64,000 nucleotides of DNA from Gimesia benthica (lineage in GTDB: Bacteria; Planctomycetota; Planctomycetia; Planctomycetales; Planctomycetaceae): the NCBI RefSeq assembly GCF_009720525.1, contig NZ_CP043930.1, positions 434,001 to 498,000 on the forward strand. The letters run 5' to 3'. The position numbers were made by a program, and so were the translations under genes. Below the pieces are notes generated by a model that worked only from the letters and a program-made list of their open reading frames with translations, had not been told where the DNA came from and made no database searches. Shown here piece after piece: positions 9,479 through 19,372 of this stretch; position 1 is the first letter of the stretch; each line of letters begins with the position of its first letter.

Positions 9479-10501
9479 GTGGCTGCTGTAAAGGTAGGTA
9501 TTAACGGTTTTGGACGCATTGGTCGTATCACATTCAGAGCACTGGCTGCCCGTCCCGACGAATTCGAAGTGGTTGCCATCAACGACCTGGGTGATCCTCA
9601 GAAACTGGCATGGCTGTTGAAGTACGACAGTGTTCAGGGTCGTTTCCCCGGAACTGTCGAAGCAGAAGGCAGCAACCTGATCGTCAACGGTAAAACCGTA
9701 CGGGTCTGTGCAGAACGCGATCCTCGCAATCTGCCCTGGAAAGAACTCGGAGTCGAAGTGGCTCTGGAATCCACCGGTTTCTTCACCAAACGTGAAGCAG
9801 ACGGTAACCCCGGTTACGACAGCCACATCACCGCTGGTGCTCGTAAAGTTGTGATTTCCGCTCCTGCCAAAGACACTCCGGACATGACCGTTGTCTTCGG
9901 CGTTAACGATGATCAGCTGACTTCAGAGCACAACTGTGTTTCCAACGCCAGCTGTACCACCAACTGCCTGGCTCCCATGGCCAAAGTCATTCACGAAAAC
10001 TTCGGTATTGAGCACGGTCTGATGACCACAGTGCACGCTTACACCAACGACCAGCGTGTTTCTGACCAGTTGCACTCCGACCCGCTGCGGGCCCGTGCTG
10101 CCGCTGTGAACATCATTCCGACCACTACCGGTGCTGCCAAAGCCGTCGGTCTGGTTCTGCCCGACCTGAACGGCAAACTGACCGGCCTCAGCCTGCGTGT
10201 TCCGGTTCCCGCTGGTTCAATTACCGACCTGGTAGTAACCCTCAGCAAAGACGCCTCAGCTGACGATGTCAACGCTGCCATGAAAGCAGCCGCTGAAGGC
10301 CCTCTGAAGGGCATTCTGGAATACAACACCGATCCGATCGTCTCCAGTGACATCATCGGCAACACTCACAGCTCCATCTTTGACGCCAGCTGGACCACCC
10401 AGATCGGCGGCAACATGATCAAAGTTCTGAGCTGGTACGACAACGAATACGGTTACTCAAACCGGACGGCCGACATGATCGCCCGTCTGGCGCAACTCTA
10501 A
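9479..10501 (+). CDS. gap: Type I glyceraldehyde-3-phosphate dehydrogenase
   Basis: This is the cytoplasmic glycolytic/gluconeogenic enzyme that interconverts glyceraldehyde 3-phosphate and 1,3-bisphosphoglycerate with NAD(P). The 340-residue protein starts [15 protein letters not shown] (NAD-binding loop) and has the catalytic Cys in [12 protein letters not shown]. It also has [11 protein letters not shown] and the C-terminal [12 protein letters not shown]. The length is normal. It begins with GTG at 9479, set by AAGGAG at 9465. A strong intrinsic terminator follows 45 bases after the stop, so it is probably monocistronic. Confidence 0.97.
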   Translation: MAAVKVGINGFGRIGRITFRALAARPDEFEVVAINDLGDPQKLAWLLKYDSVQGRFPGTVEAEGSNLIVNGKTVRVCAERDPRNLPWKELGVEVALESTGFFTKREADGNPGYDSHITAGARKVVISAPAKDTPDMTVVFGVNDDQLTSEHNCVSNASCTTNCLAPMAKVIHENFGIEHGLMTTVHAYTNDQRVSDQLHSDPLRARAAAVNIIPTTTGAAKAVGLVLPDLNGKLTGLSLRVPVPAGSITDLVVTLSKDASADDVNAAMKAAAEGPLKGILEYNTDPIVSSDIIGNTHSSIFDASWTTQIGGNMIKVLSWYDNEYGYSNRTADMIARLAQL

Positions 10502-10546
10502 TCATCGTCTAACCTTATAGAATATGACTTAGAGACGGAACTACGA

Positions 10547-10581
10547 AAACAGCCGAGATGGTTTTCATCTCGGCTGTTTTT
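10547..10581 (+). terminator. Intrinsic terminator of gap
   Basis: AACAGCCGAGATG (10548-10560) pairs with CATCTCGGCTGTT around a five-base GTTTT loop and runs into five T residues. It is a textbook rho-independent terminator. Confidence 0.9.
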
Positions 10582-10777
10582 CCAGAGTGACTCAACTACA
10601 CGCAAGAACAGGTATTTCTACTTTCCACTAGACTATGATCACTGAGATCGTCAAAATAGTCCGCTTATAATAAAAGCAGTAATCCCATTCATAAAACTCG
10701 CAAGAAATCAAACTCTTGATGCGAACGATTCAGAGCTCTTGCTTTTGGCTTTGAGTTGTATATTATTCCTGAATTCT

Positions 10778-11482
10778 ATGATTGACTCGAATACCAAACA
10801 CAAACTGTTATCAGATGCACCGGTAATTGCTCCCTCGATGCTGAAGTGTGACTTCGGCAACCTCCACCGTGAGGTCGAGCTGCTGGATGCCGCTCAGGCG
10901 CCCGTACTCCACTGGGATGTCATGGATGGGCATTTTGTCCCTAACCTCTCCTACGGAGCCATGCTCATTGAGCGGGTCAGACCATTGACCAAGTCGTTTT
11001 TCGACGCCCACCTGATGATCAGCAATCCCGAAAAGTATGTTGATGACTACATCAAGGCTGGCTGCGATTCGATTACCGTCCATATCGAAGCATTGCCGGA
11101 ACCACAGGGTCTGCTGGATCGCCTCCAGGAGGCAGGGGTCTTACCCGGTCTGGCGATCAGCCCCCAGACACCGCTGGAACGGATCGAACCGTATCTGGAT
11201 GCCTGCGGACTGGTGCTGGTGATGAGCGTGGAACCTGGCTTTGGGGGGCAGTCCTTCATCGAAACCAGCCCCGAACGAATCAGACAATTGAAATCAATGA
11301 TCTCTCCGGAAACGATTCTCTCCGTGGATGGAGGCATTGATCCAGATACCATCGGCGCAGCAGCTCAGGCCGGTGCCAATTATTTTGTGGTCGGAAGCGC
11401 CATTTTTAATGAGCCCGATTACGCAACTGCTGTCAGCGATCTGGCCCAGATAGCCAGAAGCCGGACAGCTTCCTTAACATAA
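10778..11482 (+). CDS. rpe: Ribulose-phosphate 3-epimerase
   Basis: It interconverts ribulose 5-phosphate and xylulose 5-phosphate in the pentose phosphate pathway. The 234-residue TIM barrel shows APSMLKCDFGNL near the start, HWDVMDGHFVPNLSYG (metal-binding His/Asp), FDAHLMISNPEKY, VMSVEPGFGGQSFI and VDGGIDPDTI (phosphate loop). The frame can be extended to a TTG at 10739, but that adds a hydrophobic stretch not usual for the family. ATG 10778 is preferred, although no clear ribosome binding site precedes it. It is followed after 15 bases by the phosphatase-like gene. Confidence 0.95.
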   Translation: MIDSNTKHKLLSDAPVIAPSMLKCDFGNLHREVELLDAAQAPVLHWDVMDGHFVPNLSYGAMLIERVRPLTKSFFDAHLMISNPEKYVDDYIKAGCDSITVHIEALPEPQGLLDRLQEAGVLPGLAISPQTPLERIEPYLDACGLVLVMSVEPGFGGQSFIETSPERIRQLKSMISPETILSVDGGIDPDTIGAAAQAGANYFVVGSAIFNEPDYATAVSDLAQIARSRTASLT

Positions 11483-11497
11483 AAGAGATTCAAAAAC

Positions 11498-12172
11498 ATG
11501 CCAACTGTGGTACTCATACGTCCTGGTTGTACTGACTTTGATAAAGATGAGCGAATTCAAGGTACCCTGGATCTTCCGCTGAACGCGAAAGGGGAAGAGC
11601 AGGTTCGAAATCTGATTCCCCAGTTGGAACAGGCAGGGATCGAAACCATCATCACTTCTTCATCAGAGCCCGCCCTGTCAACAGCCGAACAGCTGGGCGA
11701 AAACCTGGGAGTTCCGGTCAAGGAAAAGGAAGGCCTGAAGAACCTGAACCAGGGACTCTGGCAAGGCCTGGAGTACGAAGAAGTCCGTCGGAAGTACCCC
11801 AAATTGCTCAAACAATGGGCCGAATCTCCCGAAACAGTCTGCCCGCCTGAAGGGGAACTCGCCTCGGAAGCGGTCAACCGGGTTCAGAAAACATTACAGA
11901 AATACCTGAAGAAGAAACAGAACTTTGCCATTGTGGCTTCAGAACCACTGGCGACGATCATTTCCAGCCTCCTGCGGAACGAACAGAAAGAAAAAATTTG
12001 TTTTGAGCACGCCGGACGCTTCTGTCACAATGAAATGTTGGAAATTCTTGAGTCACCCCCTAAAAAAAGTGATTCAAAACAGGTAAATTTTGACGATCAA
12101 TCAGAAAAGAGGGATTCCCAACAGGGTCAAAGCTGCCATACAGAAAAATGGCGCTACGAGGAGGCTAAGTAA
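11498..12172 (+). CDS. Histidine-phosphatase-fold protein lacking the catalytic histidines
   Basis: The 224-residue protein follows the phosphoglycerate mutase/histidine phosphatase layout: an N-terminal strand then [19 protein letters not shown], then [37 protein letters not shown], and [14 protein letters not shown]. In active members the first motif is RHG and the second His lies in a SHG-like motif. Here the RHG His is Pro9 and the second site reads SEP, so both catalytic His residues are gone, and the acid/base Glu region reads LKNLNQG. It is therefore probably a non-catalytic binding or regulatory protein. It sits 15 bases after rpe, and its last codons contain the accD ribosome binding site, so coupling to fatty acid synthesis is possible. 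The Lys- and Gln-rich tail after residue 185 is unlike the family. Confidence 0.8.
   Translation: MPTVVLIRPGCTDFDKDERIQGTLDLPLNAKGEEQVRNLIPQLEQAGIETIITSSSEPALSTAEQLGENLGVPVKEKEGLKNLNQGLWQGLEYEEVRRKYPKLLKQWAESPETVCPPEGELASEAVNRVQKTLQKYLKKKQNFAIVASEPLATIISSLLRNEQKEKICFEHAGRFCHNEMLEILESPPKKSDSKQVNFDDQSEKRDSQQGQSCHTEKWRYEEAK
12158..12164 (+). promoter_or_regulatory. accD ribosome binding site inside the upstream gene
   Basis: GAGGAGG lies nine bases before the ATG at 12174 and is itself part of the final codons of the phosphatase-like gene, which stops at 12172. This fixes the accD start and implies translational coupling. Confidence 0.7.
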
Positions 12173-12173
12173 T

Positions 12174-13027
12174 ATGAGTTCTGCTCCCAAGTCAAACGTC
12201 GATTCAAAGCTCAGCCACACCACCCGCCCCAAGCGAGGGGTGCCGGAAGGACTCTGGCAACGCTGTCCTGCCTGTAACGCAACCGTGTTCTGCAAACAGG
12301 TCGATCAGGGGCTCGGCCTCTGCCCGGAATGCGATCACCACTTCTCGATCTCGGCTCACACCCGGATCCAGCAGCTGCTCGACCCGGACAGCTTTGAAGA
12401 ATGGTATCCCGACCTCACCGCCGGCGATCCGCTCGAGTTTGCTGACAAAAGCAAAACCTACAAAGAACGCCTGGTCGCGGAGCAGAAAAAAACCGGACTC
12501 AAAGATGCCTGTATTGTCGGCAAAGGCTACATGCGTGGTCGCCCGCTGGTCATCGGCATTACCGACTCATCCTTCATCATGGGCAGCATGGGTTCCGTGG
12601 TCGGCGAAAAACTGACCCGCGCCATCGAACAGGCAACGGAACTCAAACTCCCGCTGATCATCATCAGTGGCTCCGGCGGGGGAGCCCGCATGCACGAAGG
12701 CATCTTCTCCCTGATGCAGATGGGAAAAGTTTCAGCAGCCCTGGGACGCTACCACGAAAAGGGAGGACTGTTCATTTCAGTTCTGACCAACCCCACCATG
12801 GGGGAGTCGCCGCCAGTTTCGCCTCACTGGGTGACATTGTCGTCGCGGAACCCAAAGCCCTGGTCGGTTTCGCCGGACCGCGGGTAGTGGAAGCCACGAT
12901 TAAAAGTTCGCTGCCCGAAGGCTTCCAGACCAGTGAATTTCTTCTGGATCATGGCTTTGTCGATCGCATCATTCCCCGTCCCCGACTCCGCTCGGAACTG
13001 GCACGACTGATTGACTATTGCGTCTGA
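12174..13027 (+). CDS. accD: Acetyl-CoA carboxylase carboxyltransferase beta subunit, frameshifted
   Basis: AccD transfers the carboxyl group from biotin to acetyl-CoA, the first step of fatty acid synthesis. It has an N-terminal zinc ribbon ([11 protein letters not shown] and LCPECDHHF) and the crotonase-like core with [12 protein letters not shown]. The frame starting at 12174 (ATG, GAGGAGG upstream) runs well to LTNPTMG, then drifts into unrelated sequence and stops at 12887. Adding one G to the G5 run at 12800-12804 restores [20 protein letters not shown] and the normal C-terminus ending at 13027, giving 284 residues. AccD is essential, so a missing G in the assembly is likelier than a true pseudogene. 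accA is not in the window. Confidence 0.93.
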
Positions 13028-13232
13028 CTCCCCCAAAGTCTCAAAACGAATCCCTGACACCGTCCCGACCACCGATCGCATCAGTCGACGCTGATTGGAA
13101 ACAGTCGATTTCAGGGGACCGCTTTGCGTCTCGTCAGGCTGGCAATTATACTGGAAGCGTTGGGCCGGTTAACTTCTTCTGAGCCCGGGATGAAACCTGG
13201 TCCTGAATTCACTCTCTGCCCCTGGTGAATGC

Positions 13233-14396
13233 ATGAACTTTTTAAAGCGACTCTTTTCCAAAGAAGCACGTGTTCCCCGTGTGAACATCAAGCAACGTTT
13301 TGAGCTCATCGGGCGTGTAGGCCAGGGCAGCATGTCGAAGGTCTGGCGGGCTCGCGATTACAATTCCGGCAAAACCGTTTCGCTTAAAATTCTGGACAAA
13401 GTCAAAACACAGGAACTGGAAGCCCGCTTTATCGGACTGGATAAACCCAAAGAGGGGGAGATCGCTGTCCAGTTCAATCACCCGCACATCGTCAAGACCT
13501 ACGAACATGGCCTGACTACCGATCAGGAACAGTTCCTCGTCATGGAATTCATCGAAGGCTACAGTCTCAGCTTTCTGGTGGAAGCCCAGAACGAGGATAT
13601 GAAAACCAACTGCCTCAAATACATGATCCAGTTGGGCGAAGCGATCCAGTATTTTCATGACGAAGGCTGGATTCACCGCGACATCTGCCCGCGCAATATC
13701 ATGGTCAGCAACGATCACGAACTCAAGCTGATCGATTTCGGACTGGTCGTCCCTAACACGCCTCCGTTTCTGCAGCCCGGCAACCGCACCGGCACCGCCG
13801 CTTATATGGCCCCCGAGCTCATCAAACGCCAGAAGACCAGCCAGAAAATCGATATCTTCTCTTACGCAGTGACCTGCTACGAGATGCTGACCAAACGGCT
13901 TCCCTGGAAAGCAGCCGAAACAATGGAAGCGGTCCTGCAACACATCAATTCACCACCGGAGCACATCCAGAACCTGCTCCCTGATCTCGACCCCCGCATT
14001 GCCGATGCGATCATGAAGGGGTTGGAGCTCTACCCGCAGGACCGCTGGCAGACGATCAACGAGATGCTTGAGCCGCTCAGGCTGGCTTACAAAGAACAGC
14101 AGCGTTCCGCTCCTGCAAAAACACCGGTCCCCCACCAGGAGACCGTGGAATCGGCCCGTCGAAAACAACAACCAGATCCCGCTCAGCCCCGGCGCAGCGA
14201 ACAGGCGCGCCCCAGATTGAGAAAAAAGAAACAGCCCGGTTCCAGCAGACGCTCCGCGGAATCGAAATCGGAGTCTCCTGAAGCAGGGCAGGCTCCTGCG
14301 AAAAAACCACCCAGTGCCTCACGGAAACCGGAACGCCCCGCTCAGAAAAAGCCGGCGCCCCGATCGAACCCCGATAAAAAAGATGAAAGTCACTGA
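13233..14396 (+). CDS. Soluble Ser/Thr protein kinase with basic tail
   Basis: A PknB-type kinase domain occupies about 20-285. It has the glycine loop GRVGQGSMSKV, Lys52 in VSLKIL, catalytic Asp150 in HRDICPRNI, DFG Asp168 and APE in YMAPELI. The catalytic loop has Cys where nearly all active Ser/Thr kinases have Lys (HRDLKPxN), so activity may be altered. Residues 290-387 are a Lys/Arg/Pro/Ser-rich disordered tail. There is no transmembrane segment or sensor domain. ATG 13233 is followed by MNFLKRLFSKEARVPRV, a basic amphipathic start that could peripherally bind membrane. Substrate unknown. Confidence 0.9.
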   Translation: MNFLKRLFSKEARVPRVNIKQRFELIGRVGQGSMSKVWRARDYNSGKTVSLKILDKVKTQELEARFIGLDKPKEGEIAVQFNHPHIVKTYEHGLTTDQEQFLVMEFIEGYSLSFLVEAQNEDMKTNCLKYMIQLGEAIQYFHDEGWIHRDICPRNIMVSNDHELKLIDFGLVVPNTPPFLQPGNRTGTAAYMAPELIKRQKTSQKIDIFSYAVTCYEMLTKRLPWKAAETMEAVLQHINSPPEHIQNLLPDLDPRIADAIMKGLELYPQDRWQTINEMLEPLRLAYKEQQRSAPAKTPVPHQETVESARRKQQPDPAQPRRSEQARPRLRKKKQPGSSRRSAESKSESPEAGQAPAKKPPSASRKPERPAQKKPAPRSNPDKKDESH

Positions 14397-14470
14397 GCAG
14401 GAACCGTCGCCGGTTACCGCTTCAGCTCAGCTGCCCATACCCGTTTTAGCCAGATAATTGATCCTGATAT

Positions 14471-16453
14471 ATGTCCTTGTCTTCCTCTCCCAGTTCTTCC
14501 AGTCATCTCTCCGCACTCAATCCGGCACAACGTGAAGCAGCCTCTACTCTCTCTGGTCCGCTCCTGGTTCTGGCTGGCGCCGGTACCGGTAAAACACGTG
14601 TGATTACCTATCGCATGGTGGAGTTGATCCGGCAGGGAGTGACTCCCAACAAAATCCTCTCCGTGACCTTCACCAACAAAGCAGCCAAGGAAATGCAGGA
14701 ACGCATGAACGGTCTGATGGGCAAACGCCTGCCGTCCAAGCCCTTCATTTCCACGTTCCATTCACTCTGCGTCCGCATCCTGCGCGAAGAGATCACCGCA
14801 CTGGGCTATCCCCAGAAATTCGTGATCTATGACCGGGGCGACCAGGAATCCGCAGCCCGGGCGGCACTTCGAGAAATCCGCGTCAATGACAAAAGTCTCC
14901 GTCCCGGCGACCTGCTGAACCGAATCAGCTCCTGGAAAATGGCAAACGTCTCTCCGGAGATGGCCACCAACTACACCGAAAACGATTTCGACTTCCTCGC
15001 CGCCATGGCGTATCGCAAGTACCAGACCAAACTCCGCTCCAGCGGTGCCGTCGACTTCGATGACCTGCTCATGCTGACCAATGACCTGTTCTCGCAGTTC
15101 CCGGATGTCCTCGCGAAGGTTCAGGAGAAGTTTGACTTCGTGCAGATTGACGAATACCAGGACACCAACCTCTCCCAGTTCAATCTGATCCGCGCTTTAG
15201 TCAAACCGCATCAGAACCTCTGTGTGGTGGGGGACGACGACCAGTCAATTTACGGCTGGCGCGGTGCAGAAGTCCGTCACATTCTCGGGTTCCAGCAACA
15301 GTTCCCCGGTGCCAAAGTCGTTCGCCTCGAGAGCAATTACCGCTGCACCGACAAGATCATCGACCTGGCCAACCGGCTCGTGAAACACAACCGCGACCGA
15401 CATAAGAAACAGCTTGTCGCGCACAAGAAAATGGGAGCCCCGGTCCGCTTCCTCGAACTGGCCGACGAATTGACCGAGGCCGAGAAGATCATCGGCGAGA
15501 TTCGCTACCTGCACGAAGCCCAGGAGATTCCGCTCCGCGACTTCGCCATCCTGTTTCGCACCAACGAACAGCCCCGCGTCTTCGAAACAGAACTCCGACG
15601 GACCAACGTCCGCTACCAGTTAATTGGCAGCCAGTCTTTCTTCGATCGTCGTGAAATCCGCGACCTGCTGGCTTACATGAAAACACTGGCCTTTCCGCAC
15701 GACGAACTCTCCATGCTGCGGATCATCAACACCCCCACGCGTGGCATCGGCAGCGGGACGGTCGAAAAACTGGTCAACCAGGCCGTCAAGGCAGGGCACC
15801 AGTTCTGGGACACGGTCGATTCTGCCCGCGAAGCCAACGAACTGACTCCGCGAGCCAGCTCTGCACTGAGCGCCTTCCATCAGTTGATTCGCCGATATCG
15901 TGCCCGACTCGAACGGTCGCCACGCGAACTGGCTCAGATCATGCAGGAACTGATCCAGGAAATTGACTATGCCTCGGAAATCAGAAAACAGTACAAGACT
16001 TCCGAGCAGCAGCAGGCCCGGCTCGTCGTACTGGAACAGTTCATTGAATCGATCAAAGAATACTGCACACGAACCAGCGCCCCCAGCCCCTCCGGCTTCC
16101 TGGAAGAAACGGCTCTCGGGGATCGCGACGACCTCAACGACAAGGAAGACAAACTGTCACAGGATGCCGTGAAGCTGATGACGCTGCACAGTGCCAAGGG
16201 GCTCGAATTCCCGCGTGTCTACCTGGTCGGGATGGAAGAAGGGCTCCTCCCGCACAAGCGATCGGTCGAAGGGACCGATGCGGAAATTGCAGAAGAACGG
16301 CGGATCGCCTATGTAGGCATTACCCGGGCTCAGGACTACCTGACACTCAGTCGCGCTGCCACCCGAACCAAGTGGGGCAAGAAACAGCCGACGTTACCCT
16401 CCCGCTTCCTGTTCGAAATGCGGAATACGGACGGCGAAGAGGATGAAGACTAA
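14471..16453 (+). CDS. UvrD/PcrA/Rep-family DNA helicase
   Basis: This superfamily 1A 3-prime to 5-prime helicase has 660 residues. Motifs in order are: Q-motif region LNPAQREAA, Walker A AGAGTGKTR, Ia TFTNKAAKEM, II DEYQDTN, III VGDDDQSIYGWRGAE, IV LESNYRCT, V LMTLHSAKGLEFPRVYLVGM and VI EERRIAYVGITRAQD. It acts in nucleotide excision or mismatch repair and in clearing replication or recombination intermediates. The length and the short C-terminal tail after motif VI fit PcrA/Rep better than AddA or RecB. It ends at 16453, one base from the convergent ClC gene. Confidence 0.95.
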   Translation: MSLSSSPSSSSHLSALNPAQREAASTLSGPLLVLAGAGTGKTRVITYRMVELIRQGVTPNKILSVTFTNKAAKEMQERMNGLMGKRLPSKPFISTFHSLCVRILREEITALGYPQKFVIYDRGDQESAARAALREIRVNDKSLRPGDLLNRISSWKMANVSPEMATNYTENDFDFLAAMAYRKYQTKLRSSGAVDFDDLLMLTNDLFSQFPDVLAKVQEKFDFVQIDEYQDTNLSQFNLIRALVKPHQNLCVVGDDDQSIYGWRGAEVRHILGFQQQFPGAKVVRLESNYRCTDKIIDLANRLVKHNRDRHKKQLVAHKKMGAPVRFLELADELTEAEKIIGEIRYLHEAQEIPLRDFAILFRTNEQPRVFETELRRTNVRYQLIGSQSFFDRREIRDLLAYMKTLAFPHDELSMLRIINTPTRGIGSGTVEKLVNQAVKAGHQFWDTVDSAREANELTPRASSALSAFHQLIRRYRARLERSPRELAQIMQELIQEIDYASEIRKQYKTSEQQQARLVVLEQFIESIKEYCTRTSAPSPSGFLEETALGDRDDLNDKEDKLSQDAVKLMTLHSAKGLEFPRVYLVGMEEGLLPHKRSVEGTDAEIAEERRIAYVGITRAQDYLTLSRAATRTKWGKKQPTLPSRFLFEMRNTDGEEDED

Positions 16454-16454
16454 A

Positions 16455-18323
16455 TCAGGTTTCCTGTTCGTCGCTGGCCCGCTTATGCTTCAGTAATTGC
16501 TGATTGTAATACCCAATCGTTTCCTTACGATGCAGCATCCCCAGCAGCACGCCCGCATCCTGGGCATCAACCACCGGCAACGCTTCCACATTGATGGCCG
16601 TAAACCGCTGCATAACGGTATTCAAGTCGTCATCGGGGGTCACCCGCATGAAATCTGGCTGCATGATGTCTCGCGCCAGGGCCAGCTTCCAGATCGTTTC
16701 ATCGTAGAGGTAAGCCCGCACGTCATCCTCGGAGAACACGCCGATGATCCGTCCCGCGTCGTCCACCACAGGGAAGTAATGCTGTTGCGTCCCTGCCAGT
16801 GAATGCACGATTTCATCCAGGGTTTTCGATTCATGAATCAACTGGATCTTACGCTTGGGATCATACACATCGCTTACCCGGCTTCCTTCCAGAACATCGA
16901 TCAGGAAGTCACCCCGGTGTGCCGGTGAATCCAGGCGGCTGGGATACTGTTTCTGGTAGAGGTGCACCCGCTGACAGAGCACGAAGCAGAGCGTCGAAGC
17001 GAGCATCGTCGGCAGCAGCAGGGCGTAGTTCCCGGTGATTTCAGAAACCATGATGATCGTCGAAATCGGTGCATGGGCCGCCCCGGCAAAGAACCCGGCC
17101 ATCCCCACCAGCCCGTAGGCCTCGGGCTGTGTCACCAGATTGGGCCATAGTTTCTGCAGAAACTGCCCGGTGGCAGCCCCCACACAACCGCCAATCACCA
17201 TCGAAGGTCCGAACACACCGCCGGATCCCCCCGAGCCGATCGTCAGCGAGGTCGTAAAGACCTTCACAAACGCCACCGTCAGCAGCAGTGGAATCCCCAC
17301 CTTGGATGCCGATGTCAGCGCTTCCTGCAGGACGCCATAACCGGTTGAGAGCACCGACAGTGCCCGCATATCCTGATCGTAAAGATAGAACAGCCCCAGC
17401 CCGACGACACCGGTCAGAAAAGCACCAACAGCAGGGCGGAACATCGGCTTGATCGGTAACCGTTTGAAGAGCCGGTTTGTGCCATAAAATGTTTTCACAT
17501 AAAAAGCCGCAGACAGGCTGAGTACGATCGACAGGATCGTGTAAGGAATCAATTCAAAATGGGAATCAACCGTATGATGCAGTTCATTTCCGAACAGGGG
17601 CATGAAACGCAGCGCTTGTGGCAGCGACATGCAATAGAGAGAATATGCAATGATCGACGACATCGCAGCCGGCACGATCACGTCCGATTCGAAATCCGCA
17701 TTGCTGTACATGATCTCGGCGGCAAACAGCGCCCCCGCCAGGGGAGCACGAAAGATCGCACCAATCCCAGCCCCCATTCCCGCCGCCAGCATGATCCGGC
17801 GATCGCGGGCCGAGAGCTTCAACTTGGTCGCCACCCACGAACCAAAGCCGGCTCCAATCTGGGCGATCGGTCCTTCCCGGCCGGCTGAACCGCCGGTTCC
17901 CAGTGTCAGGGCAGAGGCAATCGTCTTGACGATCGGAATCCGGGGCTGGATTTCTCCCCGTTTATTATGAAAGGCGTCGATGGCAGCATCGGTCCCGTGC
18001 CCTTCCGCCTCCGGGGCAATGTTGTACACAATGACTCCCGAAGCCAGACCACCTAAAGTAATCACCACCAGCAACAGCCATGGTGCGAAGTTCACCTCCG
18101 TCACCTGGTCTTTGTAGAAGGAATATTCACCAACTGTCTGCGGGTGCTCGAACCCGGCGATCGCGACCAGCGAGTGATGCTGCACGATCTGAGTTAATGC
18201 GTCAAATACAATGGCGCCAAACCCCGCCACCACCCCGATCAGGCAGGACAGCACAAACCATTTGCCACTCGTTTTTAAATCAAATGAGGTCAGCAGGTCG
18301 TTGAGTTTTTTAAAGTAAACCAT
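16455..18323 (-). CDS. ClC-family chloride channel/antiporter with CBS pair
   Basis: This 622-residue membrane protein has a ClC core at about 25-440 and two CBS domains at about 465-610. Selectivity-filter motifs are visible: GSAGREGPIAQIG with the gating Glu, GSGGSGGVFGPSMVIGG, and the late GMAGFFAGAAHAPIS. Presence of the gating glutamate permits either channel or chloride/proton antiport function. The C-terminal CBS pair (DIMQPDFMRVTPDDDLNTV) suggests adenine-nucleotide control. Its stop is one base from the stop of the helicase gene on the other strand, and no terminator hairpin separates them. Confidence 0.94.
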   Translation of the reverse strand: MVYFKKLNDLLTSFDLKTSGKWFVLSCLIGVVAGFGAIVFDALTQIVQHHSLVAIAGFEHPQTVGEYSFYKDQVTEVNFAPWLLLVVITLGGLASGVIVYNIAPEAEGHGTDAAIDAFHNKRGEIQPRIPIVKTIASALTLGTGGSAGREGPIAQIGAGFGSWVATKLKLSARDRRIMLAAGMGAGIGAIFRAPLAGALFAAEIMYSNADFESDVIVPAAMSSIIAYSLYCMSLPQALRFMPLFGNELHHTVDSHFELIPYTILSIVLSLSAAFYVKTFYGTNRLFKRLPIKPMFRPAVGAFLTGVVGLGLFYLYDQDMRALSVLSTGYGVLQEALTSASKVGIPLLLTVAFVKVFTTSLTIGSGGSGGVFGPSMVIGGCVGAATGQFLQKLWPNLVTQPEAYGLVGMAGFFAGAAHAPISTIIMVSEITGNYALLLPTMLASTLCFVLCQRVHLYQKQYPSRLDSPAHRGDFLIDVLEGSRVSDVYDPKRKIQLIHESKTLDEIVHSLAGTQQHYFPVVDDAGRIIGVFSEDDVRAYLYDETIWKLALARDIMQPDFMRVTPDDDLNTVMQRFTAINVEALPVVDAQDAGVLLGMLHRKETIGYYNQQLLKHKRASDEQET

Positions 18324-18646
18324 TTTGTCTTAACTAGGATGAACAGCAAACTGTGTGTTGCTGTATTGAATTATGCCGGCAAGCGGGACACTTCGAACAC
18401 CAGGCATGCAGACCGGGCGGGTGGACATCGATCTATTTTCGGTCCTGACAGCGTTCGAAATACAATAATCTATTCTATTTTGGACTTAAAGCGTCTGCTC
18501 CAGAGAAGTGGATGGTCAGCTGTCAGTCTCTGCAGACTCGTTGATACACATCCGCATGGGAGATTTTACGGTAGATGACTTGGAAGCCCAGGGGGAGTTT
18601 GTCATACTCCTTAATGCATTTTTAACGCATTTGCCCTCCTTTTTCG
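18324..18646. other. Intergenic region between the ClC gene and tsaB
   Basis: 323 bases between the divergent ClC and tsaB genes. TTCGAA occurs twice (near 18393 and 18451). The short frames here have no ribosome binding site or protein-like composition, and no RNA gene is recognised. Confidence 0.5.
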
Positions 18647-19372
18647 ATGTACTTGATTTCAGTCAGTGTGGAAAATTCCGAGTTTTATCTAGGTATCGAG
18701 ACTTCCGGACGCAGCGGCTCCATCGCGATTTGCCGTCCCGGGCAGGAAATTGCGCCCGTCTCACTGCAGCAACAGGGGAGAAAGCACGCCCAGACACTGG
18801 TCAGCGAAGTCAAAAAACTGCTGGATCAGCTGGAAATCGCCCCTCATCAGATCGCCGGAATCGGCGTCAGCCGTGGCCCGGGCAGCTTTACCGGCCTGAG
18901 AATCGGCATCACCTTCGCCAAAACCTTTGGCTACGTGACAGGTGCTCCCGTACATGGCATCGATACCTTTGCAGCCATCGCACTCAGCTGTCCGACTGAA
19001 ATTTCAGAGACCTATGTGATCTCCAACGCCCAGCGGGGCGATTTATTTGTCGGCAGATATGTCCGCAATTCCACTGGAGAATGGCAACAGACAGTCCCCA
19101 TTAATCTGAAGGACATCCACGAATTCAGCAGTGCACTTCAGCCCGGTGAAACCGTCTGTGGGCCCGGAATCGATCTGCTCGACCAGGGTAGCTTACCGGA
19201 AATCCGGATCGAAGATTTTCCCCGCCAGACACTCGCCTCCCAGGTCGCAGAACTGACGGCCACGCTCCTGCAACAGGAGACCCCACCGGCCAGTGAAGTC
19301 TGGAACCTGACTCCCTTCTACCTTCGTAAAAGTGCAGCAGAAGAGAAGTGGGATGCACAACATAATCAGTAA
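18647..19372 (+). CDS. tsaB: TsaB, tRNA threonylcarbamoyladenosine complex subunit
   Basis: TsaB is the non-catalytic partner of TsaD in making t6A37 on ANN-decoding tRNAs. The 241-residue protein has the ASKHA-type start FYLGIETSGRSGSIAI and the family hallmark GIGVSRGPGSFTGLRIGITFAK, then VHGIDTFAAIA. The second half is divergent, as is usual. The ATG at 18647 gives a nine-residue leader. A GTG at 18671 (VENSEFYLGIE) would begin closer to the fold. tsaD and tsaE are not in the window. Confidence 0.93.
   Translation: MYLISVSVENSEFYLGIETSGRSGSIAICRPGQEIAPVSLQQQGRKHAQTLVSEVKKLLDQLEIAPHQIAGIGVSRGPGSFTGLRIGITFAKTFGYVTGAPVHGIDTFAAIALSCPTEISETYVISNAQRGDLFVGRYVRNSTGEWQQTVPINLKDIHEFSSALQPGETVCGPGIDLLDQGSLPEIRIEDFPRQTLASQVAELTATLLQQETPPASEVWNLTPFYLRKSAAEEKWDAQHNQ

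Noticed and set aside
18339-18578. 79-codon plus-strand frame upstream of tsaB
   Set aside because: Low-quality composition, no ribosome binding site.
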